Positions 40,507 through 48,863 of a DNA stretch of 64,000 nucleotides are shown here, one piece after another. Source of the DNA: Paenibacillus terrae (GTDB taxonomy: Bacteria; Bacillota; Bacilli; Paenibacillales; Paenibacillaceae); NCBI RefSeq assembly GCF_000943545.1, contig NZ_JTHP01000021.1, positions 16,962-80,961 of the forward strand, given 5' to 3'. The translations under genes were made by a program, and so were the position numbers. How positions within the stretch are numbered: the first letter of the stretch is position 1; every line of letters starts with the position of its first letter. The notes below the pieces were generated by a model. It made no database searches. It saw only the letters and a program-made list of their open reading frames with translations, and had not been told where the DNA came from.

Positions 40507-40578
40507 GACTCGTATAATATTGGGGATATGGCCCAAAAGTTTCTACCGGACGACCACTGTAATCGTCTGACTATGAGT
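40507..40578 (+). promoter_or_regulatory. Guanine-class purine riboswitch
   Basis: The aptamer shows the P1 pair ACTCGTA/TATGAGT, the conserved TATAAT and GGATATGG core, TTTCTACCGG, and GACTATGAG, with C (40571) at the specificity position, which means guanine/hypoxanthine rather than adenine. The context xpt-pbuX matches the classical target. A terminator at 40650-40697 completes the off state. Confidence 0.94.
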
Positions 40579-40649
40579 GATAGCGCATCGGCTTCGGATG
40601 AAATGCGGGCATTTATTTGTGCGCTCATCCGTCAGGGATTACAACCCCA

Positions 40650-40697
40650 GGGACAGGCTTCACTTGAGAAACAACTCAAGGGAGCCTGTCCTTTTTT
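40650..40697 (+). terminator. Riboswitch expression-platform terminator
   Basis: GGACAGGCTTCACTTGAG pairs with CTCAAGGGAGCCTGTCC (small internal mismatch) and is followed by TTTTTT. Confidence 0.88.
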
Positions 40698-40750
40698 GGT
40701 TTTGGCAGGTTTATTCTATTTTAAAGTAAAGAAGGAGCGATACCCGCATC

Positions 40751-41368
40751 ATGAAAGTTTTGGAGGAACGTATTCGTCAAGAGGGACAGATTTTATCCGA
40801 CACGGTATTAAAGGTAGATTCATTTTTGAATCATCAGGTAGATACAGCATTGGCGCTGGAGATTGGTAAGGAGTTCGCACGTCTTTTTAGCAGTGCTCCC
40901 ATTACGAAGGTGCTTACGGTTGAAGCAAGTGGTATTCAGTTTGCCATGGCTACAGCCATTGCATTGGGTGTTCCGTTCATCTACGCGAAGAAAAAGAAGG
41001 CAATCACGCTGAACGAGCAGGTATACTTCGCTGAGGTTCACTCGTTTACACGGCAGGAAACCTATCAGGTAAGTATTTCCCAAAAATATCTCGATGCCAG
41101 CGACCATGTGCTGATCGTGGATGACTTTCTGGCGACCGGTGCAGCATTGGTCGGACTTACAGATATTGTGAAGGAAGCAGGAGCGGAGCTGGCCGGGGTT
41201 GGCTGCGTGATCGAAAAGAGCTTTCAGGAAGGCCGTGGACTGCTGGAACAAAGAGGCATCGCCGTACGCTCTCTTGCGCGTATCGCTTCCATGGCACCGG
41301 GCGAGGTTCATTTTATAGAAGAAGCGGGTGCGGTAATTCCTTCCGTTAAGGAGAATGTGGGATGTTAA
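40751..41368 (+). CDS. xpt: Xanthine phosphoribosyltransferase
   Basis: This 205-residue type I phosphoribosyltransferase makes XMP from xanthine and PRPP. The PRPP-binding motif is VLIVDDFLATGAAL; TVEASGIQFA and the flexible YAKKKK region are typical. GGAG precedes the ATG. It overlaps pbuX by 7 bases and both are controlled by the guanine riboswitch. Confidence 0.96.
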   Translation: MKVLEERIRQEGQILSDTVLKVDSFLNHQVDTALALEIGKEFARLFSSAPITKVLTVEASGIQFAMATAIALGVPFIYAKKKKAITLNEQVYFAEVHSFTRQETYQVSISQKYLDASDHVLIVDDFLATGAALVGLTDIVKEAGAELAGVGCVIEKSFQEGRGLLEQRGIAVRSLARIASMAPGEVHFIEEAGAVIPSVKENVGC

Positions 41369-42669
41369 GCAAACAAAAGTTATTCGCGCTGGGCTTCCAG
41401 CATGTGATGGCGATGTACGCTGGAGCGATTGCCGTACCTCTCATTGTAGGGGGAGCATTGCACCTGACGCCAGCCCAGATGGCCTATCTGGTGGCTGCCG
41501 ATTTGTTCACTTGCGGGATTGCTACGTTATTACAGATTATGGGCACGCGGTTTTTCGGCAGTAGATTGCCTGTCATCCTGGGCTGTACGTTTACGGCGGT
41601 GGGTCCGATTATTGCGATTGCGTCGACCTCGAATTTGGCAACCGCGTACGGAGCCATTATTTTATCAGGTATATTCGTGGTGCTCGCGGCACCGTTGTAT
41701 GGCAAGCTGCTACGCTTTTTCCCGACGGTGGTTACGGGCTCGGTTGTTACGATTATCGGCCTGTCCCTCATTCCGGTGGCGATGAATAACGTAGCAGGGG
41801 GTCAGGGTAGCGCGGATTTTGGACAGCCGCGTAATTTGTTGCTGGCGTTAGTTACTTTGCTGGTTATTTTGCTTGTGAATCGGTTGGCAAAAGGCTTTTT
41901 ACGCTCGATTTCCGTGCTCATCGGTCTGTTTGCGGGTACGGTGGTTGCTTATGCGATGGGGATGGTGCATTTTGCTCCAGTGGCGCAAGCGTCTTGGGTG
42001 AGTGTTGCGCAGCCGTTTTATTTTGGTAAGCCTGAGTTTAGCATTATGGCAGTATGTACGATGATTATCGTTAACATTGTCAGCATGGTCGAGTCTACGG
42101 GCGTTTATTTGGCAGTAGGCAAGGCGATTGATCAAAAGGTAGAGCAGAAGCAAATCGTCAATGGTCTGCGCTCCGAAGGACTTGCGATTATGCTCGGGGG
42201 TATTTTCAATGCGTTTCCTTACACGGCTTTCTCGCAAAATGTAGGTCTGATTTCGCTGACACGCGTCAAATCGCGGAACGTTATTTTTGCTGCGGGTGGT
42301 ATTATGGTTGTTCTTGGTTTGCTGCCTAAACTGGCTGCCTTAACGACAGTGATTCCTAATGCTGTGCTGGGCGGGGCGATGATCGTTATGTTCGGTTCGG
42401 TTGCTGCATCGGGCATGTCTATTTTGTCAGAAGTGGACTTGCGGAAGGAAAGCAATCTGCTGATCGCGGCATGCAGCATTGCGGTGGGCCTCGGCTCTGC
42501 CGTGCTGCCCCAAATGTTCGACCAACTGCCGAGCTTTGCCAAAATGCTGCTGCAAAACGGCATCGTATCCGGCTCGATCACGGCGATTGTCTTGAACATC
42601 GTTTTAACGAAAAAACAAGCCGAATCGGTCAAAGGTGTGACAGTGTCGGAGGTTCCGCAGAAGGTTTGA
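41362..42669 (+). CDS. pbuX: Xanthine permease (nucleobase:cation symporter-2 family)
   Basis: This 435-residue protein has 12-14 membrane helices. NCS2 signatures are GFQHVMAMYAGAIAVP near the N-terminus, QNVGLISLTRVKSR, and NAVLGGAMIVMFG. It imports xanthine with a cation. It is translated with xpt (overlapping start), and a terminator follows. Confidence 0.95.
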   Translation: MLSKQKLFALGFQHVMAMYAGAIAVPLIVGGALHLTPAQMAYLVAADLFTCGIATLLQIMGTRFFGSRLPVILGCTFTAVGPIIAIASTSNLATAYGAIILSGIFVVLAAPLYGKLLRFFPTVVTGSVVTIIGLSLIPVAMNNVAGGQGSADFGQPRNLLLALVTLLVILLVNRLAKGFLRSISVLIGLFAGTVVAYAMGMVHFAPVAQASWVSVAQPFYFGKPEFSIMAVCTMIIVNIVSMVESTGVYLAVGKAIDQKVEQKQIVNGLRSEGLAIMLGGIFNAFPYTAFSQNVGLISLTRVKSRNVIFAAGGIMVVLGLLPKLAALTTVIPNAVLGGAMIVMFGSVAASGMSILSEVDLRKESNLLIAACSIAVGLGSAVLPQMFDQLPSFAKMLLQNGIVSGSITAIVLNIVLTKKQAESVKGVTVSEVPQKV

Positions 42670-42689
42670 TAATTAGGATTAGATAAAGA

Positions 42690-42729
42690 CAGCCGGAGAG
42701 AGGTCGTAAGCCTCTTTTTCCGGCTTTTT
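42690..42729 (+). terminator. Terminator of xpt-pbuX
   Basis: AGCCGGA and TCCGGCT arms with an inner GAGAGG/CCTCTT stem, followed by TTTT. Confidence 0.82.
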
Positions 42730-43113
42730 GGCATAGAGTTATTGATAAAGCCCTCTTCCTGTATGAAGAAGGGGATTTGAGATTCTATTAGAAGAATTTG
42801 CTAGAGTGGTAGGCAGAGGCGTGGTACGGAAGTTTCGGAACAAGCGAAAACCCACCGCGTAATTAGGTTGGCCCTTAACGGTGGGTTTCGTTTGCATTAA
42901 CATTCAGTTATGCAGCGCGCCGTGGTGGTGATCCACAGCCTTTCAAGTCCTAAGAGTCTTTGCCGTTGGTAGCGGCGAAGACTCTTTTTAGTATACGGAC
43001 ACGATGGGTATCTCTATACCTAATTTTATCACATCCATTGCGTGCATGCAACGCAAAGTCATAGCCTTGATTCTCGCCGTATCGTTCAAATTTAAATTAT
43101 TATGCGACATTTG
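42730..43113. other. Long intergenic region with two terminator-like hairpins
   Basis: AAAACCCACCG/CGGTGGGTTT (about 42848-42889) and AAGAGTCTT/AAGACTCTT with inner CCG/CGG (about 42951-42989, then T run) are strong stems. No open frame was recognised between them; they may flank a small RNA or be remnants of a deleted gene. Confidence 0.45.
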
Positions 43114-43142
43114 TTGACAAGCCTGTAACAACAAAATAAGAT
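43114..43142 (+). promoter_or_regulatory. Promoter of the riboswitch-controlled ABC operon
   Basis: TTGACA (43114-43119) and TAAGAT (43137-43142) are 17 bases apart, about 90 bases before the riboswitch core. Confidence 0.6.
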
Positions 43143-43229
43143 AGTCCTAAATCGTAATGAAAAAGAATAAAGGAAGAAAACAGGTGTGAGCCGGACTTTC
43201 TATCTACAGGGTTTCGTTGAGATCATGTA

Positions 43230-43402
43230 GATGGCTGTTGTACGTGCTCACTTAAAAGGGAAGTTCGGTAGATTCCGACACGGACCCGCCACTGTATACA
43301 GGCATCAGCAGGGAATTGCTGTAGCTTTCGGAATAGCCACTGGAACTGTGAAGAACCGGGAAGGCCTGAAAGATACGCCTGAAGTCAGGAGACCTGCCTG
43401 TT
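43230..43402 (+). promoter_or_regulatory. Cobalamin (B12) riboswitch
   Basis: The conserved elements occur in order: AAAAGGGAA (about 43254), CCCGCCACTGTA with the B12 GCCACTG (43288-43294), AACCGGGAAGGCC, and the 3' box GAAGTCAGGAGACCTGCC (CAGGAGACCTGCC at 43386-43398). A terminator at 43533-43577 precedes the ABC operon. Adenosylcobalamin binding should stop expression. Since B12 holds cobalt, a cobalt (or corrinoid) importer is the natural target. Confidence 0.94.
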
Positions 43403-43532
43403 TTAACATCACTGTCAGACCCACGGGATGCTGGGGAGGTGGTTGGGCGTGCTGCTTACGGAATGTCTGAAACCGATCCGATCCCTTCTATGATTAGAGG
43501 TGCTTTGAGGTGAGCTTTGGCATTTTATAATG

Positions 43533-43577
43533 AAAGCATTTCTGACTGCTGATCAGGCGGTCCGGGATGCTTTTTTT
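43533..43577 (+). terminator. Terminator between the B12 riboswitch and the ABC operon
   Basis: AAAGCAT and ATGCTTT arms enclose a loop of about 27 bases with further pairing and are followed by a T run; this is the likely expression platform. Confidence 0.7.
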
Positions 43578-43621
43578 GCGTTAGGTATTTGTGAATGACA
43601 AGATAGAGGGGGATAAATAGG

Positions 43622-45205
43622 ATGATAAGCAATCGTAAAAAGCGTTCATGGTCCATATGCACAGGGGTGATGCTGCTACTGGCAGTTATGGCTCTTGCGG
43701 GATGCTCCACAACTAATAAGACGGCGGACAGCTCCGACAAGGGCGAAAACACATCCGCACAACAGTCCACAACGGACAAAAAGCTGGTGATGGCGTATAC
43801 GTGGAAGCCGTCAGGCGTTGACCCGCATGGCGATAATAGCTGGGATGTTATGCGGTCCGGCGCAGGCGAGACACTTGTCCGTTTGAATGAAAAGCTGGAG
43901 CCAGTGGCTTGGCTGGCCAAGGAATGGAAGCAGGACAGTCCCACGGTTTGGACGTTCAGCTTGCAGGATAAGGTCACTTTTCATGATGGAAAGAGTATGG
44001 ACGCGGAAAGTGTGAAGGCTTCCCTGCTGCGCTCCATCGAGAAAAGCCATTTGGCAAAGGATTTGCTAGACGTTAAGTCGATTGATGTAATTGGGTCGCT
44101 GGCGTTGAAAATCACGACAAACCAGTCCAATTCAGCGCTGGTGTCCAATCTGGCTGATCCATCGACGATTGTGCTGGATGTAGCGTCCATGAAAGATGAG
44201 CAGAGCTACCCTGCGATGACAGGTGCTTTTAAAATTAAAGCGTTCAACAAGGATCAATCCTTGGTCGTAGAGCGTTATAACGAATATTGGGGCGAGAAGG
44301 CCCGGCTGGCTGAAGCAACGATGAAGTTCATTACGGACGGCAATTCACGCCTGTTGGCGCTGCAATCTGGCGAAGTAGATGTAGCGACTGATATTCCGGT
44401 GGATAACGCGGAGGTATTAAAAAAGAACGATAAGCTGCAAGTGCTGTCGGCTCCCTCTTTGCGCACTCATATGATCGTGTATAACATGGAGTCGCCTGTG
44501 TTCAAGGATGCCGCGAACCGCAAAGTAGTGGACAGCCTGATACCACGTGCATCCATTGTGAGTGCGATCATGAGAGGCTATGGTACGGAGGCAAGCAGCC
44601 CATTCCCGAGCATTCTCCCCTTCGGCAAGGTGGAACGTAAAGCGCTGGACGGAACGGCGGAGCAGTTGTTGACGAAGGATGGTTGGCAAAAGGATGCCCA
44701 AGGTACATGGACCAAGCAGGGCAAGCCGTTCGAGGTTACGTTGCTGACCTTCCCTCAGCGTCCAGAGCTTTCGGTCATGGCTGAGGTGATTCAGAGCCAA
44801 CTGCTGAAAGAAGGCATCCAGGTGAAGATCCGCAAGGTGGAAAATATCGACGAGGCGCTAACCAAAAACGATTGGGATTTTGCCATGTACAGTATGCTGA
44901 CTGCCCATACGGGGGAGCCGCAATATTTTATGGACATGTTTTATTCCTCTAAAAGCGAGGCCAATGTAAGCCGTTATGGTTCCAAACCGCTGGAGAACCT
45001 TCTTGGCAGCTTGAAGCTGGCGAAGGATACAGCACAGCGTAATGCCGTGACATTGCAAGCGCTGGATATCATTAATACCGATTTGCCGCAGTCGTTTATT
45101 GTTCACCCTGATAATGTATTTGGGGTGAAAAAAGGGGTAGAGGGCTTTACACCGCATCCGATTGAGTATTACTACATTACGGCGCAATCCGATATTGCGG
45201 AATAA
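43622..45205 (+). CDS. ABC importer substrate-binding lipoprotein (nickel/peptide SBP_bac_5 family)
   Basis: This 527-residue lipoprotein has the signal and lipobox ALAGC (Cys28). The mature protein is a family 5 binding protein (AYTWKPSGVDPHGDN, WTFSLQDKVTFHDGK, YWGEKARLAEATMKFI, PQRPELSVMAEVIQSQLLKE). It is closer to NikA/CntA-like metal-complex binders than to oligopeptide binders by its DPHGDN and GAGETL start. It is the first gene of a five-gene importer under a cobalamin riboswitch, so a cobalt complex is the probable cargo. Identity of the chelator is unknown. Confidence 0.88.
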   Translation: MISNRKKRSWSICTGVMLLLAVMALAGCSTTNKTADSSDKGENTSAQQSTTDKKLVMAYTWKPSGVDPHGDNSWDVMRSGAGETLVRLNEKLEPVAWLAKEWKQDSPTVWTFSLQDKVTFHDGKSMDAESVKASLLRSIEKSHLAKDLLDVKSIDVIGSLALKITTNQSNSALVSNLADPSTIVLDVASMKDEQSYPAMTGAFKIKAFNKDQSLVVERYNEYWGEKARLAEATMKFITDGNSRLLALQSGEVDVATDIPVDNAEVLKKNDKLQVLSAPSLRTHMIVYNMESPVFKDAANRKVVDSLIPRASIVSAIMRGYGTEASSPFPSILPFGKVERKALDGTAEQLLTKDGWQKDAQGTWTKQGKPFEVTLLTFPQRPELSVMAEVIQSQLLKEGIQVKIRKVENIDEALTKNDWDFAMYSMLTAHTGEPQYFMDMFYSSKSEANVSRYGSKPLENLLGSLKLAKDTAQRNAVTLQALDIINTDLPQSFIVHPDNVFGVKKGVEGFTPHPIEYYYITAQSDIAE

Positions 45206-45220
45206 CGGGCTGCGTACCCT

Positions 45221-46150
45221 ATGATTCGTTTTATTCTGGAACGTGTGGCGCAGCTTGTCATCATTGTGTTCGTTGTATCCACGCTGACGTTTGTGTTGAT
45301 GAGGCTGGCTCCCGGCGACCCTGCTACCATTCTGCTCACCGCGCATAATGTGCCTGCCTCTGAGGAGGCGTTGACGGCGCTGCGGAAGGAGCTGGGCTTG
45401 AGCGAGCCGCTTCATATTCAGTATGTAAACTGGCTGCGTGATGTGTTCACAGGGCATTGGGGCACCTCCTATGTATCCAAGGAGTCGGTGCTAACCGAGC
45501 TGTGGAACAGACTGCCCGCTACCGTGGAGCTGGCCTCGGCGGGCTTTGCCGTCATGACGTTGCTGACTCTTGGGATGGGGCTGGCTGCCTCGGTAAAATC
45601 CAGCGGTTGGCTGGATCGTCTGGGAAGGCTGTTTGCACTGCTCGGATCGTCCATCCCCTCTTTTTGGCTTGGCTTTCTGCTGATTTACCTGTTCTCGGTC
45701 CGTTTGGGCTGGCTCCCGTCCATGGGTCGGGAAGATTGGACTCATTTGGTACTGCCAGCGCTGACCCTTGGGGCAGGTTTGGGGGCTGTGCAAGCCCGTG
45801 TACTGCGTGCCCAAATGCTGGAGCTGGGTGACCGGAATTTTGTGAAGGCGGCGAAGGCCCGAGGCTTTTCCCGCACGCATATTCTGTTTTTTGAGATATT
45901 CAGGCATGCGATTTTGCCGATCATCACGCTGTTAGGCACGAATCTGTCATTTATGCTGGCGGGTAATGTCATTGTAGAGACGATTTTTTCATGGCCGGGT
46001 TTGGGCAAGTATTTTATAGATGCGATTACGCAGCGGGATTATCCGGTGATCCAGGGGTATGTCATTTTTGCTGCATTTTTAATCGTAGGTGTTCAGTGTT
46101 TGGTAGATGTGGTCCAGGCGGCTGTAGATCCAAGGTTGCGTTTGCGTTAG
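45221..46150 (+). CDS. ABC importer permease, DppB/NikB type
   Basis: This 309-residue protein has six membrane helices and the binding-protein-dependent transport motif in the cytoplasmic loop (KAAKARGFSRTHILFFEIFR). The N-terminal RFILERVAQLVIIVFVVSTL and the C-terminal GLGKYFIDAITQRDYPVIQG are family typical. It starts 16 bases after the binding-protein gene and should form a heterodimer with the next permease. Confidence 0.92.
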   Translation: MIRFILERVAQLVIIVFVVSTLTFVLMRLAPGDPATILLTAHNVPASEEALTALRKELGLSEPLHIQYVNWLRDVFTGHWGTSYVSKESVLTELWNRLPATVELASAGFAVMTLLTLGMGLAASVKSSGWLDRLGRLFALLGSSIPSFWLGFLLIYLFSVRLGWLPSMGREDWTHLVLPALTLGAGLGAVQARVLRAQMLELGDRNFVKAAKARGFSRTHILFFEIFRHAILPIITLLGTNLSFMLAGNVIVETIFSWPGLGKYFIDAITQRDYPVIQGYVIFAAFLIVGVQCLVDVVQAAVDPRLRLR

Positions 46151-46165
46151 GGGAGGAAGTTGAAA

Positions 46166-46981
46166 ATGAAAAACATGCGGCTGTCCTTCAAAGGGAGCTT
46201 ACTGACAGGAGGAGTGCTGCTGGGCCTGATCGTGCTGCTCGGGGTACTGGCTCCATGGGTTGCTCCTCATGATCCTCTTGATGTGGACCTTCTGAACCGT
46301 TTGGCACCACCTAGTCGGAAATATCCATTTGGTACGGATCATCTGGGTCGGGATGTACTGTCGCGCCTGATTTACGGGATTCGGACCAGCGTACTGATTG
46401 CTTGTGCGATTACAGTGACCACCTTGTGTATCAGTTTGCCGATAGGCTTGCTCATTGGCTATGTACGCGGGCGTATGGACCAGTTAGTCATGCGGGTCAT
46501 TGACGGCGTGCTGGCTTTTCCCGATATCATTTTGACGGTGGCGATTGTGGGTATCTTGGGTCCGGGCTTTGTAAACATGACCTTAGCGATTATTGCGGTA
46601 CGGTGGGCGGGATATGTTCGGTATATTCGCACCCTTGTTCAAAAGGCCTGTCAGGAGGACTATGTCCGATATGCCCGTTTATCCGGTAATTCACATGTGC
46701 GCGTACTAAGAAGCTATGTATTGCCGCAGGTGCTGCCACAGCTGCTTGTGTACGCGGTCTGGGACATCGGGCGAGTGGTGCTTATGGTTGCCGGACTTTC
46801 CTTTCTGGGGCTTGGCGTACAGCCGCCTAAGCCGGAATGGGGCGTGATGCTGCATGATGCGACGTCGTATTTTCAGGTGGCGCCGCATGTCATGATTTTT
46901 CCGGGCTTGGCGATTATGCTGTTTGTGCTTGCTTGCCAGCTTCTGGGAGACCGATTCTCGGAAAAGGGGGCGGCAGAATGA
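46166..46981 (+). CDS. ABC importer permease, DppC/NikC type
   Basis: The protein has 271 residues from ATG 46166 (GGAGG nine bases upstream). The segment PFGTDHLGRDVLSRLIYGI is the hallmark of DppC/NikC permeases, and RLSGNSHVRVLRSYVLPQ contains the EAA-like loop. It overlaps the ATPase gene by 4 bases. It is the membrane partner of the 45221 permease. Confidence 0.93.
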   Translation: MKNMRLSFKGSLLTGGVLLGLIVLLGVLAPWVAPHDPLDVDLLNRLAPPSRKYPFGTDHLGRDVLSRLIYGIRTSVLIACAITVTTLCISLPIGLLIGYVRGRMDQLVMRVIDGVLAFPDIILTVAIVGILGPGFVNMTLAIIAVRWAGYVRYIRTLVQKACQEDYVRYARLSGNSHVRVLRSYVLPQVLPQLLVYAVWDIGRVVLMVAGLSFLGLGVQPPKPEWGVMLHDATSYFQVAPHVMIFPGLAIMLFVLACQLLGDRFSEKGAAE

Positions 46982-47946
46982 AGGATGGGACAGGACAGAT
47001 GAAAGGAAAGATGGCAGGGCGCAAGCCAATGTTGCACGTGGAACATCTGGAGATATGTCGCATAGGCACAGGAGCCGGTACACGTATTGACGCAGCAACA
47101 GGTGCGGACGCAGGTAGGAAACCGGGCGTGAATGGGAAAACAATGCGGATAAGCGGACATCAACCGTTGCTCCGGGATGTCAGCTTTTCCGTGTATCCGG
47201 GGGAAATTGTGGCCTTGACCGGGCCGAGCGGATGCGGCAAGAGTCTGACCGCGCACGCAATCTCGGGCATGCTGGAGCCGGGGATCGGCGTTACGCAGGG
47301 GCATATGTACTACAACGGGGAGGACATCGTCCCGTTTGATGAACGGCGCTGGCAAAGGCTGCGCCGCGAGGACATTGCCCTGCTCATTCAACAATCGCTG
47401 AGCGGGTTGAATCCGATCCGTACCGTCCGCGCACAGCTGACGGACACGCTCAGACTGCACGGGCGGCGCTGGATGCCGCCCGACCAGAAGGGGCAAGCCG
47501 ATGCTGCTCCATCCCTTGCTGTACCGCAGCAAGTCGCTCCACAGGGCGTGCTGCCCCAGATGCGGCAGATGCTGAGCGGGATTGCACAGCTGGCCAGAGG
47601 CCGCGTCACTCAAGCGCAGGAGGCTTATCTGTGCTCTTTATTGAGGAAGGTCGGGTTTGCAGACCCTGAGCATATTTTGTCCTCGTACCCTTTTGAATTA
47701 AGCGGAGGGATGTGTCAAAGGGTACTACTGGCTGCGATGCTAAGCTCCGGTCCGCGCCTTTTTATTGCCGATGAGCCTACCACGGCACTGGATGTTATCA
47801 ACCGGGACAAGGTTCTGGCGTTATTCCAACAGTTGAGAGAGGACTTGGATCTCACCATTTTGCTGATTTCTCATGATCGTCAGGGTGTGAGTCGTGTGGC
47901 GGATCGTGTACTGGAGATGAGCCCGGAAGGAAGGATGCGCGAATGA
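46978..47946 (+). CDS. ABC importer ATPase, DppD/NikD type, with insertions
   Basis: The protein has about 322 residues from ATG 46978. Walker A is GPSGCGKSL (about 82-90), the signature is ELSGGMCQR, and Walker B is LFIADEPTTALD. Compared with normal NikD it carries two glycine-, alanine- and proline-rich insertions: about residues 28-60 (TGAGTRIDAATGADAGRK) and about 160-195 (SLAVPQQVAPQGVLPQM). The insertions are GC-rich relative to neighbours. They avoid the catalytic motifs, so the protein is probably functional. It should pair with the next ATPase. Confidence 0.9.
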   Translation: MKDGTGQMKGKMAGRKPMLHVEHLEICRIGTGAGTRIDAATGADAGRKPGVNGKTMRISGHQPLLRDVSFSVYPGEIVALTGPSGCGKSLTAHAISGMLEPGIGVTQGHMYYNGEDIVPFDERRWQRLRREDIALLIQQSLSGLNPIRTVRAQLTDTLRLHGRRWMPPDQKGQADAAPSLAVPQQVAPQGVLPQMRQMLSGIAQLARGRVTQAQEAYLCSLLRKVGFADPEHILSSYPFELSGGMCQRVLLAAMLSSGPRLFIADEPTTALDVINRDKVLALFQQLREDLDLTILLISHDRQGVSRVADRVLEMSPEGRMRE

Positions 47947-48722
47947 TACTGGAATTAAAGCAAGTGACCAAAGCCTATCCTGTCCGCAGACGGAGAAAAG
48001 GCTGGTTCAACAAGCAAGATAGCGGGCAGGCCGCCGTGAAGCAGGTGAGTCTGGAGCTGCAACGGGGAGAATGCCTTGGACTGGTTGGCGAAAGCGGAAG
48101 CGGCAAAAGTACGCTGGCACAATGTATCCTAAGGCTGGAATCGTTGACCTCGGGGGAGATTTGGCTGAATCATCAGCCCATTCACACCGGAAGGATGAAG
48201 GATATCCATCTGTACAAACGAATCCAGCTGGTCGCACAGGATTCGTCTTCCTCGCTCCATCCTCGCATGATCATACGAGATATTTTGGAGGAACCGATCC
48301 GTAACTATTTTCCCGAACGAAAAGCGCAAGCACTGGATATCTGCCTGTCTTTACTGGAATCGGTGGGGCTGGACGCGGAATGTCTGGAGAAATACCCGTC
48401 GCAGCTAAGCGGCGGACAAAAGCAGCGGGTATGCATCGCCCGTGCGCTGGCGGTGGAGCCGGAAATCATCTTGTTCGACGAGTCCGTCGCCAATCTCGAT
48501 ACGGAAACGCAGGCCTCTGTACTGGACATGCTCAAGAGAGCGCAGGTGGAGCGCCAGCTCTCCTATCTTTTTATCACCCATGATCTTCAATCCACCCGTC
48601 CGTTTTGTGATCGGATTGCCGTCATGTATCAGGGGGAGATTGTGGAGATATTTCAGGAATGGGATAAAGACCTGTTACAGCATGAATACACGCGTACTCT
48701 GTTTCAAACGTTGACGGAATGA
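47943..48722 (+). CDS. ABC importer ATPase, DppF/NikE type
   Basis: This 259-residue ATPase has Walker A GESGSGKST, the signature LSGGQKQR, Walker B IILFDESVANLD, and the H-loop FITHDLQ. It overlaps the previous gene (ATGA). It ends the riboswitch-controlled operon; the promoter of the second Nik operon begins 60 bases later. Confidence 0.93.
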   Translation: MILELKQVTKAYPVRRRRKGWFNKQDSGQAAVKQVSLELQRGECLGLVGESGSGKSTLAQCILRLESLTSGEIWLNHQPIHTGRMKDIHLYKRIQLVAQDSSSSLHPRMIIRDILEEPIRNYFPERKAQALDICLSLLESVGLDAECLEKYPSQLSGGQKQRVCIARALAVEPEIILFDESVANLDTETQASVLDMLKRAQVERQLSYLFITHDLQSTRPFCDRIAVMYQGEIVEIFQEWDKDLLQHEYTRTLFQTLTE

Positions 48723-48781
48723 GCCATACATCTCATATTCTACAAATTTAAAATAAATATGAGCTTTCTTTGTCGAATATG

Positions 48782-48836
48782 TTGACAAAATAGGATGTGA
48801 TACCTATTCTAAATATGATTATGATAATCATTATCA
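48782..48836 (+). promoter_or_regulatory. Promoter and perfect Fur-type box of the second Nik operon
   Basis: TTGACA (48782-48787) and TATTCT (48805-48810) are 17 bases apart. TGATAATCATTATCA (48822-48836), a perfect 7-1-7 inverted repeat identical to the Bacillus Fur consensus, covers the transcription start. Further ATGATTA just upstream extends the match. Zur and PerR boxes are related, so the metal cannot be fixed from sequence alone; Fur is the best match. Confidence 0.85.
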
Positions 48837-48863
48837 CGTACATAGAAAAGGGGAATTACATTG

